From the NCBI RefSeq assembly GCF_014635665.1, contig NZ_BMDG01000011.1, positions 1-64,000 on the forward strand: a DNA stretch of 64,000 bases, given 5' to 3'. This document shows, piece after piece, positions 1 through 7,918 of this stretch. The DNA comes from Isoptericola cucumis (GTDB taxonomy: Bacteria; Actinomycetota; Actinomycetes; Actinomycetales; Cellulomonadaceae). The position numbers and the translations under genes were made by a program. The notes beneath the pieces were generated by a model that did no database searches, was not told the DNA's origin, and saw only the letters and a program-made list of their open reading frames with translations. The stretch's first letter is position 1; each line of letters opens with the position of its first letter.

Positions 1-141
1 CCCTACCCCGACGTCATCACCACGCCCGGCGTGTCACCGGGGACCCCCCTCATCCGCGAAGAGCCCGCAACAGGTCGCGCGAGGACGACGCCCGCACGAG
101 CGCCGCAACTTCCAGGCTTCTACTCATCTGCTTCCCTTTAA
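1..141 (+). CDS. Possible C-terminal end of an upstream plus-strand gene (partial)
   Basis: Frame 1 is open from the window edge to a TAA at 139-141, giving at least 46 codons rich in Pro, Thr and Ala. The first twenty or so codons end almost always in G or C, as real genes here do, and the tail does not. I recognise no family and see no start in the window. It could be the end of a flanking chromosomal or cargo gene, or just a chance open frame. Confidence 0.22.
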   Translation, partial: PYPDVITTPGVSPGTPLIREEPATGRARTTPARAPQLPGFYSSASL

Positions 142-239
142 GTAGGACGAGGATCGACCAATCAAGGCTGCAAACTGACAAAAGAAGTGCCGGTCGCCAG
201 AGTAGGTTGCATCCCCTTCGCCGAGCCCATCGACGGTCG

Positions 240-1748
240 CTAAACACCGAGCTGGTCTGACGGCCTGAGGGCTCCGCAATAGCGACGGGCGCGAGTCAAC
301 GCCACGTAGAGCACGCAGTGTTCCTGTTCGAGCGGACGCAGTCCCTGCGAGAGGATTCCCTCTTCCGCTGCAGTGAGCGCGACGCCCACGCGATCCCACT
401 CGCACCCCTTGGCTTGATGAACCGTCAGTCCCGGAATCAAGGCGTCACGTCCCAACCGCGTGCGGAGTCGGTCGATGTCAGCGGCACGTTCGCGTTCGTT
501 CGCTTCGCCCAGCCTGCTCGGGCGTCGGCCGGCGCCAACTTCGAGCGCAACTGTGCGGAGCAACTCCAGCACGTCGTGTGCATCGGCTCCTTCCCTGAGC
601 GTTGACAGCACAGGGAGAAGGAACTCCTGCTTCGTTTGCTCCGCCATCTCGGGGTCGACCCGCAAGACCGTGTACGCCGCCTGCTTCCCGAACGACGGTC
701 GTCCCAAATTGGCTTTGGTGACTTCGTCGAGGAGGAGGTTTAGCATCGCGTCTGTTGCGTTCTGAACGGTCCGAAACGCGAGGGGCAGGACGTTGTCCCC
801 GACGGTCCACAGCCGGGCCCAGTGGCGCCCGATAGCCACGTCGACGAGACCGCTTGTCGTTGTTGGAACCTGGACCCCTTGGCCGTCCCGTAGTGCGGAG
901 GCGAGACCCGGCATCTGGTCGCCCGTGAAGCGGAATGACTCCGGCTGCTCGTATGCCGCGAACGGGAAGGCGTCGAGCACGAGGGCGACCTTCTCGGGTG
1001 TGGCGCCGCGCCACTCGTAGAGCGCCTGCCACGGATCGCCCACCAGGGTGACGTCGAGGCCCTCTTCCGCTGCGAGGCAGGCGACTGATAGGTCGAGCCG
1101 GTCAGCGTCGTAGACCTCGTCGATCACCATTGCCGAGAACGAAGCGGCAAGCCAGGACTTGAGTTCATCTTTCACGCCGTCGAGTGCGAGGGCTTCGAGG
1201 AGGATGTGCCGTACGTCTTCGTGGCTGACCCGTCCAGCCTCGAGTACGGCGCGGTGGTCTGCCGCGGAGCCGATCCCTGACTGTGGCTTCCCAATGCGGG
1301 TCGACTTGCTGGTGACGAGTCCTGACGCGTCCAGTGCAGCGTGTCGCCGGTAGCTTCCTGCGAGCAGCCACCGGTAGCCCTTGACTCCTTGGTAGGTGTC
1401 AAGGACCTCGAGTTCGACCAACCCTCCGGGCCACTTGAGCATGCGCTTCCGTAGCAGGTGGTGAAGGGCTCTGACGTGGAGGTCGTCGAATGTCGTTATG
1501 AGGCTCGGCAGGGCACCCGCGCGCGAACCCCATCGCCCGATGATGCGCTGTCGCAGTTCCCCGACGGCCGATCGCGTGAAGCTCAGGGCTAGTACGCCCC
1601 GTTGCCGATCAACTCGCGCGTGTCGCAGGTACCCGACGCGTTCGGCAGCAATCGTTGTCTTTCCTGACCCTGGGGCAGAAACAATGTTGACGAGGCGATG
1701 TTCAGAGGCGGCAGCGACGATCTGTCGATCGGTCAGGACAGTTCCCAT
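240..1748 (-). CDS. gajB: UvrD/Rep-like superfamily 1 helicase, GajB-like (Gabija)
   Basis: A 502-residue SF1 helicase. Walker A (SAPGSGKTT) lies near residues 24-32. The Walker B equivalent near 208-214 reads VIDEVYD rather than the usual DEAQD. It is followed by VGDPWQALYEWRGA (about 236-249) and, near the C-terminus, LTVHQAKGCEWD and YVALTRARR, which match helicase motifs V and VI. Known GajB proteins are close to 500 residues and sit directly after gajA, as here: only two bases separate the upstream stop from this ATG. In Gabija, GajB binds the GajA nuclease and is thought to sense DNA ends or nucleotide depletion during phage infection. The assignment rests on motifs, length and gene pairing. 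A lone UvrD paralogue is less likely. Confidence 0.82.
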   Translation of the reverse strand: MGTVLTDRQIVAAASEHRLVNIVSAPGSGKTTIAAERVGYLRHARVDRQRGVLALSFTRSAVGELRQRIIGRWGSRAGALPSLITTFDDLHVRALHHLLRKRMLKWPGGLVELEVLDTYQGVKGYRWLLAGSYRRHAALDASGLVTSKSTRIGKPQSGIGSAADHRAVLEAGRVSHEDVRHILLEALALDGVKDELKSWLAASFSAMVIDEVYDADRLDLSVACLAAEEGLDVTLVGDPWQALYEWRGATPEKVALVLDAFPFAAYEQPESFRFTGDQMPGLASALRDGQGVQVPTTTSGLVDVAIGRHWARLWTVGDNVLPLAFRTVQNATDAMLNLLLDEVTKANLGRPSFGKQAAYTVLRVDPEMAEQTKQEFLLPVLSTLREGADAHDVLELLRTVALEVGAGRRPSRLGEANERERAADIDRLRTRLGRDALIPGLTVHQAKGCEWDRVGVALTAAEEGILSQGLRPLEQEHCVLYVALTRARRYCGALRPSDQLGV

Positions 1749-1750
1749 CG

Positions 1751-3658
1751 TCAGGCTGGTGGCTCGTCATCGTCCACAACCTCGGTATCCGCTCCGAGTT
1801 GGCCCCTGAACAGCCAATCGAACATCGCCTTGAGGTGTGTGGGAACGACGAACTGGTCCGGTCGGTCCTGGATCGCGGCGGCAAGCTCGAGCGCGAACTC
1901 CGCCTTGTCACCCTTACCCGGTTGTGTGTGAAATAGTTGATCGACGCTCTCGTCAGTCGTGGTCGGGAGGGGGCGGCCGATCGCAGTTAATGCCTTGTCG
2001 ATGAGTGTTTCGTTGCCGGGCACGAGCGTCGGCTCCAGCGTTGGCTGAGACCAGAAGACCTGGAACGTAGTCGGATCAGCAAAGTCGCTATGCCAGGGCG
2101 GAGGCGTCGCAGCCGGCATGGAGTCACCCGGCTGCGCCGGTCTGAGATCGGTGTCTGAGAGGACAGCCACCTGACTGACCAACTCGTGGCCGGGCGTAGC
2201 CAGCAGCCTTACCGGCCAGTCGCCCACACGGTTTCCCAAGGGGACTATAGACAACGCATCAACGAAGGCGAGACGGCTGGCGCCACGGGTGGCGTCGGCC
2301 ATCGCCCACGCCCTGCCCACCTCACGCAGGAGTGCTGCCTCCGTGATGCCCTCCACGAGGACGACTCGTTCAGCAAAAAGCGCGCTGGACCGGCTGGCAT
2401 CCAGATGTAGGCGTGTCATCCGATGGATCTTCTTCGCCTGGGATGGAGGCCACGGGATGCTTGCGATTGCGCGGCTGACCGGAGTCCCGTCGACGTCGCG
2501 TCGGACGATGACAAGGTCCTCTGGACGGCAGGCAGAAATCAGGTCGCTTGCGTGTGTCGAGACGATCACTTGGAGATCTGGGCGAGTCATCGCGGTCTGT
2601 CGCAGATAGCGGATCAGCCCCTGCTGGAGCTGCGGGTGGAGATGTGCTTCAGGCTCCTCAATGAGGACCGTCGCGTGGAAGGTGTCAGGGAAGAAGGTGT
2701 CCTGCTCGAGCTCGGCATCAAGGTCAGCTTCAGCGATGCGCCGGCGCGCCCCTTCCGCGGATTCTCCGTCCAATGCATCCACGTCATCGGGGTCGAGATC
2801 CCCCGAACTGGCCGCATCTAGCACTTCCGGCGCTGACGGCGATGAGGCAAGGGGTGTCGACGAAGGATCCGGGATGCCCGCAAGTGTCACCGCGATGTGA
2901 AGCAGGTTTACGTATCCGAGGCTTGCCGCTTCGAGCCTGACGGCGTCGCGAGGGTCAGGCATCACCCCGAGCAGAATCTCGAGGACCCTCGCCAGGTATG
3001 CATCGTCGACGCGCTGTGTTCCGATGAACGCGTGATGTTCGCGGACCCCACCGGTGAGCGTGCGCAGGGCCTGGGCGATCCGGCCTTCGACGTCGGCGAT
3101 GAGCTTCTCCTTCGTCAAGGAGCTAAGCAGGGACTCTGCCTGGTTTCGCACGCTCGCGAACCCGCCACCGGAAGGGTCACGGAGCTGCTCCGCGCGCAGC
3201 AGCTCAAGTAGGACACGGGACTCCCGTCGTGATAGATCGTCGACCGGGTTCCGCAGTGCCGGTAGGTAAACGAGTCGAAGTTGGTCGAGTCCTTGCGGGC
3301 GCGAGTCAATGGTGGCGGCGCGGACTCGACCCAGTGATCGCTCCAGCCCACGAGACCACGTGGGGGCACCGAGACCACGGCGCTTGAGCGCTTGCCCGAG
3401 GGCTCCTTCTCCTGCGGGATTCTCCTCCATCGAGTAACTGACGTCGATCGATCGTGGCAGCGTTCCGAGAGCAGCGGCGTCGGGAGCCTGAAGTCGTGGG
3501 AACCGGTGCGTGTGTGCCCAGTAGATCGCGTCATTGATTGTCGTCTTTCCCGCGCCGTTCGGCCCGAGCACCAGGCTGAACCGGCCTGGAAACTCACAGG
3601 TCATGGTCGAGTCAGAAGCGGCTCGAAACCCTCGGACGGTCACTCGCTTCAGGTGCAC
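1751..3658 (-). CDS. gajA: OLD-family ATPase with TOPRIM nuclease domain, GajA-like (Gabija)
   Basis: A 635-residue OLD-family protein starting at GTG. The N-terminal ABC-type ATPase has Walker A GPNGAGKT near 32-39, Walker B LIEEPEAHLHP near 332-342 and the switch histidine in VIVSTHASD near 364-372. The C-terminal half carries a TOPRIM domain, with the glutamate-bearing VEGITE near 435-440 and the metal-binding SDTD near 501-504. This architecture followed at once by a UvrD-like helicase is the signature of Gabija, where GajA is an ATP-regulated DNA nickase restrained by nucleotides until phage replication depletes them. An acidic, low-complexity stretch around 265-320 splits the ATPase domain. 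OLD proteins of other defence systems such as PARIS or retron-linked OLDs lack the helicase partner. The 284 bases upstream (3659-3942) hold no convincing gene and probably contain the promoter. Confidence 0.85.
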   Translation of the reverse strand: MHLKRVTVRGFRAASDSTMTCEFPGRFSLVLGPNGAGKTTINDAIYWAHTHRFPRLQAPDAAALGTLPRSIDVSYSMEENPAGEGALGQALKRRGLGAPTWSRGLERSLGRVRAATIDSRPQGLDQLRLVYLPALRNPVDDLSRRESRVLLELLRAEQLRDPSGGGFASVRNQAESLLSSLTKEKLIADVEGRIAQALRTLTGGVREHHAFIGTQRVDDAYLARVLEILLGVMPDPRDAVRLEAASLGYVNLLHIAVTLAGIPDPSSTPLASSPSAPEVLDAASSGDLDPDDVDALDGESAEGARRRIAEADLDAELEQDTFFPDTFHATVLIEEPEAHLHPQLQQGLIRYLRQTAMTRPDLQVIVSTHASDLISACRPEDLVIVRRDVDGTPVSRAIASIPWPPSQAKKIHRMTRLHLDASRSSALFAERVVLVEGITEAALLREVGRAWAMADATRGASRLAFVDALSIVPLGNRVGDWPVRLLATPGHELVSQVAVLSDTDLRPAQPGDSMPAATPPPWHSDFADPTTFQVFWSQPTLEPTLVPGNETLIDKALTAIGRPLPTTTDESVDQLFHTQPGKGDKAEFALELAAAIQDRPDQFVVPTHLKAMFDWLFRGQLGADTEVVDDDEPPA

Positions 3659-3942
3659 AGGTCCTCACACATCTTCGTTCGGCTCCGACTGTTCCCACGC
3701 CGGGCGGGTCGCCCGCGCAGTTTGTTGACCGACGCGCACGACCCACGGCCTACGGCACGACCTGGACGATATCTGTGTCGATGGTGCACAGCGGCGGGCG
3801 ACGCGGGTGAGATCCGACGTAGGCCAGCTTCTGCGCACCGCTCGGCGTCACCGGGTGAACCCCTGGGTCTGTTTGCCTCTCGTGACCTTGAGAACGAGGA
3901 TAGAGCCATGCCAAATGAGTAGACGCCAGTCGTTCTAGGCGG

Positions 3943-5349
3943 TCATTCGGTCGTCTTGCCGAAGCGCCACCAGGGTCGACGGGACGCCGTGCCCGGTTCG
4001 GCGAACTCCGGAGCGATGGTCGACGTCGTCGGCAGCTCTGACGGGAAGCCGATCAGCGCACGGACCTCGGGCCAGTCCGCCCGCCGCCATGCGTCGAAGA
4101 GTTGGAGCGTCGCTACTACCGGGACCTCGAGGGAGTCGACGAACGCCTCCCTCTCGTAAACAGCAGAGGAACGCTCGGCCGGAGGCCGCTTGTGCTGGTG
4201 ATTGACGATCAGCGCGGCGCCATCGACCGGGACGTCCGGCTTCACCTGAGGCCAGGTCCGCAGGTGCTTGAGCGGTGCGTCAACGAGGCGTTCACTTGCG
4301 TTCCCGCTCGCCGACTTCACCTCGACCAGGATTCGGCGACCGCCGCGCTCTGCGAGGAGGTCAGCACTCACTGTGCCGAACTTCTCGTCGAGCCTCACCA
4401 CTCGAACATCGGCGTCGATCAGTACGCGTGCGACTGCATCCTCGAGTGCCTCGCCCATGCCGAACAGGAGCGGATCACGCACCAGCCGAGCCGCTCGGCG
4501 CGCAGCGTCGAGCTGCTGTTCGAGATCGAGCTTTTCCTTCCCGTACTGCTCCATGATGATCGCGATCCTGGACGTCAGCTCGCGCTCAAGCTCGGTCTGA
4601 AGACAGGGTTTCGCGTCGACGTACTTGCGCAGGCGAGCAGCCGCGGTGGGGACGAGATCTGGGACCGCACGCTCAGTGAGCCACTGCAGGATCGGCAGGT
4701 ACGAAGGAAGCGCCGGCAGCATGTAGTGGTTGATCTGCCCCTCAGGACAAGCGCCAGCGTCTCTCCATACTCCGGCCACGACCTTCGCGTCCGGCGTGAT
4801 CAACAACGGCGTCCAGGTACCGATGAACCCGCCTTCTTGCGGTCTCCTTGGCCTGAAGGCGACCCACTCGACGTCCTCGGAGTGCTCGTTGAGGATCCGT
4901 AGCGCGAGATCGCGATCCGTCGACGTGAGGTCGTCGGCCAACCTCGGTGGGCGCGCCAAGCGGATCGGGTCGCCACAGATGCTGCGCGAGTGCGGGCCGA
5001 GGTACGGCATCTCCACATGCTCGGTTCGCCCGAAGACCGACCGGAACGGGACGTCGTCGGGCGTCGGACCTATCGTAGAGATATACAGGGCACGCTCACC
5101 GCGCGCGTGGGCCCCTGTCTGGAATCGACGCCACTCGTCAGCACCCTTATCCGCGAAGTTGCTGGCCTCGATCGCGGCAATCGCAGTGCTGGTGTCATCG
5201 CCAATCCACCGCGGCCGCAGACCGACACTGGCCCAGTCGAGCCCTTCGGAGACGACGCGCTCCCGCTCCTCGCGATCACCCGGAACCAATGCCGCCTGAA
5301 GGCGCTCACGCTCGTCCCACCAGGAAGGCGGCCGAGCTCCGACATGCAC
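3943..5349 (-). CDS. Unknown protein with C-terminal PD-(D/E)XK-type nuclease domain
   Basis: A large protein of about 468 residues from the GTG at 5349, which has an AGGAG nine bases upstream; the frame stays open to a TTG at 5400. The N-terminal 250 residues match no family I know. A charged, probably coiled-coil stretch follows (about 250-290). Then comes a restriction-endonuclease-like fold: a helix with GMGEALEDAV, a beta-strand with the acid SADLL, and after a hairpin ILVEVKS, giving the E...D...ExK order of Mrr/HJC-type nucleases. The last 45 residues look disordered. It lies between a WhiB-like gene and the Gabija pair on the same strand, so a defence nuclease role is plausible. The nuclease call is from the motif, and the defence role is inference from neighbours. 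Confidence 0.6.
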   Translation of the reverse strand: MHVGARPPSWWDERERLQAALVPGDREERERVVSEGLDWASVGLRPRWIGDDTSTAIAAIEASNFADKGADEWRRFQTGAHARGERALYISTIGPTPDDVPFRSVFGRTEHVEMPYLGPHSRSICGDPIRLARPPRLADDLTSTDRDLALRILNEHSEDVEWVAFRPRRPQEGGFIGTWTPLLITPDAKVVAGVWRDAGACPEGQINHYMLPALPSYLPILQWLTERAVPDLVPTAAARLRKYVDAKPCLQTELERELTSRIAIIMEQYGKEKLDLEQQLDAARRAARLVRDPLLFGMGEALEDAVARVLIDADVRVVRLDEKFGTVSADLLAERGGRRILVEVKSASGNASERLVDAPLKHLRTWPQVKPDVPVDGAALIVNHQHKRPPAERSSAVYEREAFVDSLEVPVVATLQLFDAWRRADWPEVRALIGFPSELPTTSTIAPEFAEPGTASRRPWWRFGKTTE

Positions 5350-5440
5350 ATCAAGCAGCTCCTGCACGGCACGGAGCGTACAGCGAACCACCGACGGCAA
5401 CGACCCGTCGGAGCATCGGACCTTGCGCGGCAGGGCTGCG

Positions 5441-5674
5441 CTACTCGTCGAACCAGTGCGCAGCCGTTGCCAGTTCGAGCAGCGGCCTCGTCCTCTTCGC
5501 CAGGCGCACTGTCAGAAGGTCACTGGCCATCTGCACGATGTCAGGCGGCCATCGGTGCGGCTCTTGCAGGACGCTTCGTGCAAGGGAGAAGGACATGGCC
5601 GCCATGTAGGACTCGTTAACCCACTCGCCGGGCGGCAAGCAACTCCGCGAGTCCTGGAATACCTCAACCTTCAC
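5441..5674 (-). CDS. Small hypothetical protein overlapping the whiB-like gene end
   Basis: A 77-codon frame starting at GTG 5674 that overlaps the end of the WhiB-like gene by 11 bases, the kind of overlap common in this island. The peptide is amphipathic with a predicted helical centre (MAAMSFSLARS) and an acidic, aromatic end (HWFDE). I recognise no domain. A longer frame in the same register runs upstream through the WhiB gene, but its extra part looks like a shadow, so I use the short start. Start and reality are both uncertain because no clear ribosome-binding site can be seen. Confidence 0.35.
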   Translation of the reverse strand: MKVEVFQDSRSCLPPGEWVNESYMAAMSFSLARSVLQEPHRWPPDIVQMASDLLTVRLAKRTRPLLELATAAHWFDE

Positions 5675-6038
5675 CTTCCGCGTACCCGGCGCCCTCCGCA
5701 ACCGCCTGGACGACGGCGTCGATGAAGTCCGTCCTGGTGAACTCGGGTGGGTACAGCGGAGCCGGCGACAGGGCGTGAGTCTTACGGCGGGCGCTGCGGA
5801 AGTCGTCTCGCTGTCGGGCGGTGAGGCCAGCACGCATCTCGACGGCGATGACGTCGCGGAGTTCTTCAGTCCGGAGCGCATCGCGCAGGCAGTCGGTCGT
5901 CACCGGGCACTCGGTACAGAGTGCCCGCTGAGCGTGCCGGTCGTCGGCACCCTTGGCAACGAAGTGTGGGTCGTCCGCACACGCCGCGCGCCGATGCCAA
6001 CGCGTCACTCGCCGGCGCGCCCCTGCCGACTCCAGCAA
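5664..6038 (-). CDS. WhiB-like iron-sulfur transcription factor
   Basis: About 124 residues from a TTG at 6038, or 114 from the GTG at 6008. Four cysteines (residues 20, 41, 44 and 50) are spaced C-x20-C-x2-C-x5-C, the [4Fe-4S] ligand pattern of Wbl proteins, in the usual context ACADDP...LCTECPVTTDCL. Wbl proteins are actinobacteria-specific regulators that usually bind sigma factor region 4 or DNA. The normally conserved GVWGG turn after the cluster is degraded here to EMRAGLT, which is unusual. A Pro-rich C-terminal tail replaces the short basic DNA-binding tail. Wbl genes are common on actinobacterial phages and plasmids, which fits the island. It may control the neighbouring defence genes, but that is inference. 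Confidence 0.8.
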   Translation of the reverse strand: MLESAGARRRVTRWHRRAACADDPHFVAKGADDRHAQRALCTECPVTTDCLRDALRTEELRDVIAVEMRAGLTARQRDDFRSARRKTHALSPAPLYPPEFTRTDFIDAVVQAVAEGAGYAEGEG

Positions 6039-6104
6039 GATGCTCTGTCGCAGGAACGGTGCTCGTCGATCGATCTCGCGGCGATCCTCCCGGCGATGAG
6101 CTGG

Positions 6105-7412
6105 TCATGTCCCAAGGAGGTCCCGAATCGCCTCGCCGAGCTGATGGTGGCGATGGCTATCGAAGATCGCTCGTGCCGGCGCGGTCGTGCGTGCAATGCG
6201 GTTCAGCAGGGCGGACTGCAGGAGCATCGCGCCGGTGTCGGCGAGCAGGGCGACCTCGTAAGCGTCGTACTGGCCGTTGGGCTCGTGCTTGAGCAGGTTG
6301 TTGGTGTTCCAGAACCGGCGGGACCAGGCCATCGAATCCCCGACGAACTCGGAGAACGGAGCGCCCACTCGCGCCGCTAGGTTGGCAGCGAACTTGCCCT
6401 GGCCCAGGGAACTCTGTGCCCACTGAGCGGATCGGCGGTGGGCCGAGACCCAGTACTCGATGGCGGCCGCGATCTCCATCAAGCGGGTCTCGACGTTCTG
6501 GAGTCCGTATCGGTGTCGTGCCACGAGGGGACCTGTGGCTCGCGGGTGAGCGTCGGTGAGTTCGATCCACCGCCGCAGTCCGGCGAGGCCCCCGATGGTT
6601 CTCAGGTTGAAGCTGGGGGTCTCGGTCATGGATCTCGGGGGTCGTGCCCCGTCGGGGCGTCGCATCAGTCGGGCGGTCCACCACGTCGGACTGTCCATTG
6701 GTGGCTTCTTAGAGTCCATCGTGACCCGCCCACCATCGGCGACCACGAGGCCGTCGTAGGCCAAGCTCACAAGCCCCTGGATCGACTGCAGGGGCGGGAT
6801 CAGGTCGGTCCAGTCTGCTGGGCGCGACGCGCTGATCTTGAACTCAACCGGGGCATAGACAGTGCGGCGGTCCGCTGGGCCGTCTACCTGCCAGTGCGTC
6901 GATAGTTCGAGCCGCCGGCCTCTGCTGAGATCCTCGCTCTGCGGTTCTGCCGCCTGCACGGTAATCGCCAGTGAGTTGAGTCGGCCTTTCTCGTCCTTGG
7001 ACGGCGAAGTGCTGGAGCCGGCAACGCCAGCCCAGCCAGCGATGCCAGGGAAGAACGCGGAGACGTCGAGGAAGCCGTCAGACCGCAGATCCCGCAAGGG
7101 AGCGCCGGACACTACGCCATGCGTTCGGTAAGTGCGCGTCGCGACTCGGTAGCCGCCGTGCGTGGTGGCGAGACGCCCGTGATGCACATCAAGGAACAGC
7201 GCGCCGCCCGCTGAGGTCGCAGCTGCCACTGAGCGAGGGAGGGGATTCTCACGAAAGGGGTCGGCGTGCGGGTCAAGGAGGTCGAGCACGAGCTCTCCGT
7301 CGGCGGACAGGTGCACGTGTCCGGGCATCGCCAGATCGAGGGTGTCGAAGTCTTCGACAGCAGTCCAAAAGTAACCAATCGCGCCACTCACTAGATCGGT
7401 TAGATTCGACAT
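6105..7412 (-). CDS. ApeA-like protein with C-terminal HEPN-type domain (probable anti-phage effector)
   Basis: A 435-residue protein. The N-terminal 280 residues resemble the beta-rich sensor region of ApeA-type proteins, opening with a strand pattern around GYFWTAVED and GHVHLSADGELVLDLL. The C-terminal part (about 310-435) is all helical, with a HEPN-like face around EYWVSAHRRS and the segment RRFWNTNNLLKHEP that could supply the R...H active site of HEPN ribonucleases. In ApeA such proteins abort phage infection by RNA cleavage. The fit to ApeA is by overall layout and the NNLLKHEP-type motif, not by full alignment. The gene stands 67 bases upstream of the whiB-like gene on the same strand, among other defence-like genes. 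Confidence 0.55.
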   Translation of the reverse strand: MSNLTDLVSGAIGYFWTAVEDFDTLDLAMPGHVHLSADGELVLDLLDPHADPFRENPLPRSVAAATSAGGALFLDVHHGRLATTHGGYRVATRTYRTHGVVSGAPLRDLRSDGFLDVSAFFPGIAGWAGVAGSSTSPSKDEKGRLNSLAITVQAAEPQSEDLSRGRRLELSTHWQVDGPADRRTVYAPVEFKISASRPADWTDLIPPLQSIQGLVSLAYDGLVVADGGRVTMDSKKPPMDSPTWWTARLMRRPDGARPPRSMTETPSFNLRTIGGLAGLRRWIELTDAHPRATGPLVARHRYGLQNVETRLMEIAAAIEYWVSAHRRSAQWAQSSLGQGKFAANLAARVGAPFSEFVGDSMAWSRRFWNTNNLLKHEPNGQYDAYEVALLADTGAMLLQSALLNRIARTTAPARAIFDSHRHHQLGEAIRDLLGT

Positions 7413-7524
7413 GCATGCAGCCTAGTGGGGCTTCGCGAACCTAGCCTTGAGGCGTCCCCTTGCCTGCCGACATCTATGCGGTCAGCGACGCGTCATGCAT
7501 CGACGGATCGTCCCGCGAAGTCGT

Positions 7525-7827
7525 TCACCGCGCCCCAAGCGCGTTCAGTAGATCCCTCAAGGCGAGCGTGAGCTCGTTGTGGGCGTGGATGTAGAAGATG
7601 TCGGTCATGTCGTCCGGCCTCACGTCGTCGAAGGCGGCGAGCAGCCGCGCTGCCAGCTTCATCGCCTCAGGCAGCGTCACGGGTGCGTCGGGTCGTGCCA
7701 CAGTCAGGTGGGCGCCGGTCGGCTGTCCGAGTCGGGTAACGGGTACTTGTCCGCCGCGAAGCCGGTGCTCGTGGATGGCGTCCTGAGCGACACGGCCGAG
7801 GTTGGCGATCTCGATGTAGTTGATCAT
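7525..7827 (-). CDS. Small conserved-looking hypothetical protein
   Basis: A 100-residue acidic protein with a very good ribosome-binding site (GGAGGAG just upstream of ATG 7827). It has no transmembrane segment and no metal motif. The C-terminal half looks helical (AMKLAARLLAAFDDV, LTLALRDLLNALG). I cannot assign a family. It follows the RepA-like gene by 91 bases on the same strand and precedes the ApeA-like gene by 112, so it could belong to either module. Candidate roles are antitoxin-like or accessory partner, but nothing in the sequence decides. Confidence 0.6.
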   Translation of the reverse strand: MINYIEIANLGRVAQDAIHEHRLRGGQVPVTRLGQPTGAHLTVARPDAPVTLPEAMKLAARLLAAFDDVRPDDMTDIFYIHAHNELTLALRDLLNALGAR

Positions 7828-7918
7828 GGCTCCTCCGATCAGATGTTCTTTGTGAGATATCGGCTTTCTCTGTCGACGGCGAAGATCAGCAAGGGAGCGT
7901 GGCCAGCCTCGTCAGCCG

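Noticed and set aside
1-240. Left end of the Tn7-like element at the TGT near position 32
   Set aside because: The match to the right end is weak (about nine of fifteen) and the five bases outside (CGGCG) do not match the five outside 16622 (ATGAG).
3659-3942. An 86-codon minus-strand frame between the nuclease-like gene and gajA
   Set aside because: Its composition is shadow-like, with many Arg, Ser and Cys residues, and it has no ribosome-binding site; it more likely overlies the gajA promoter.
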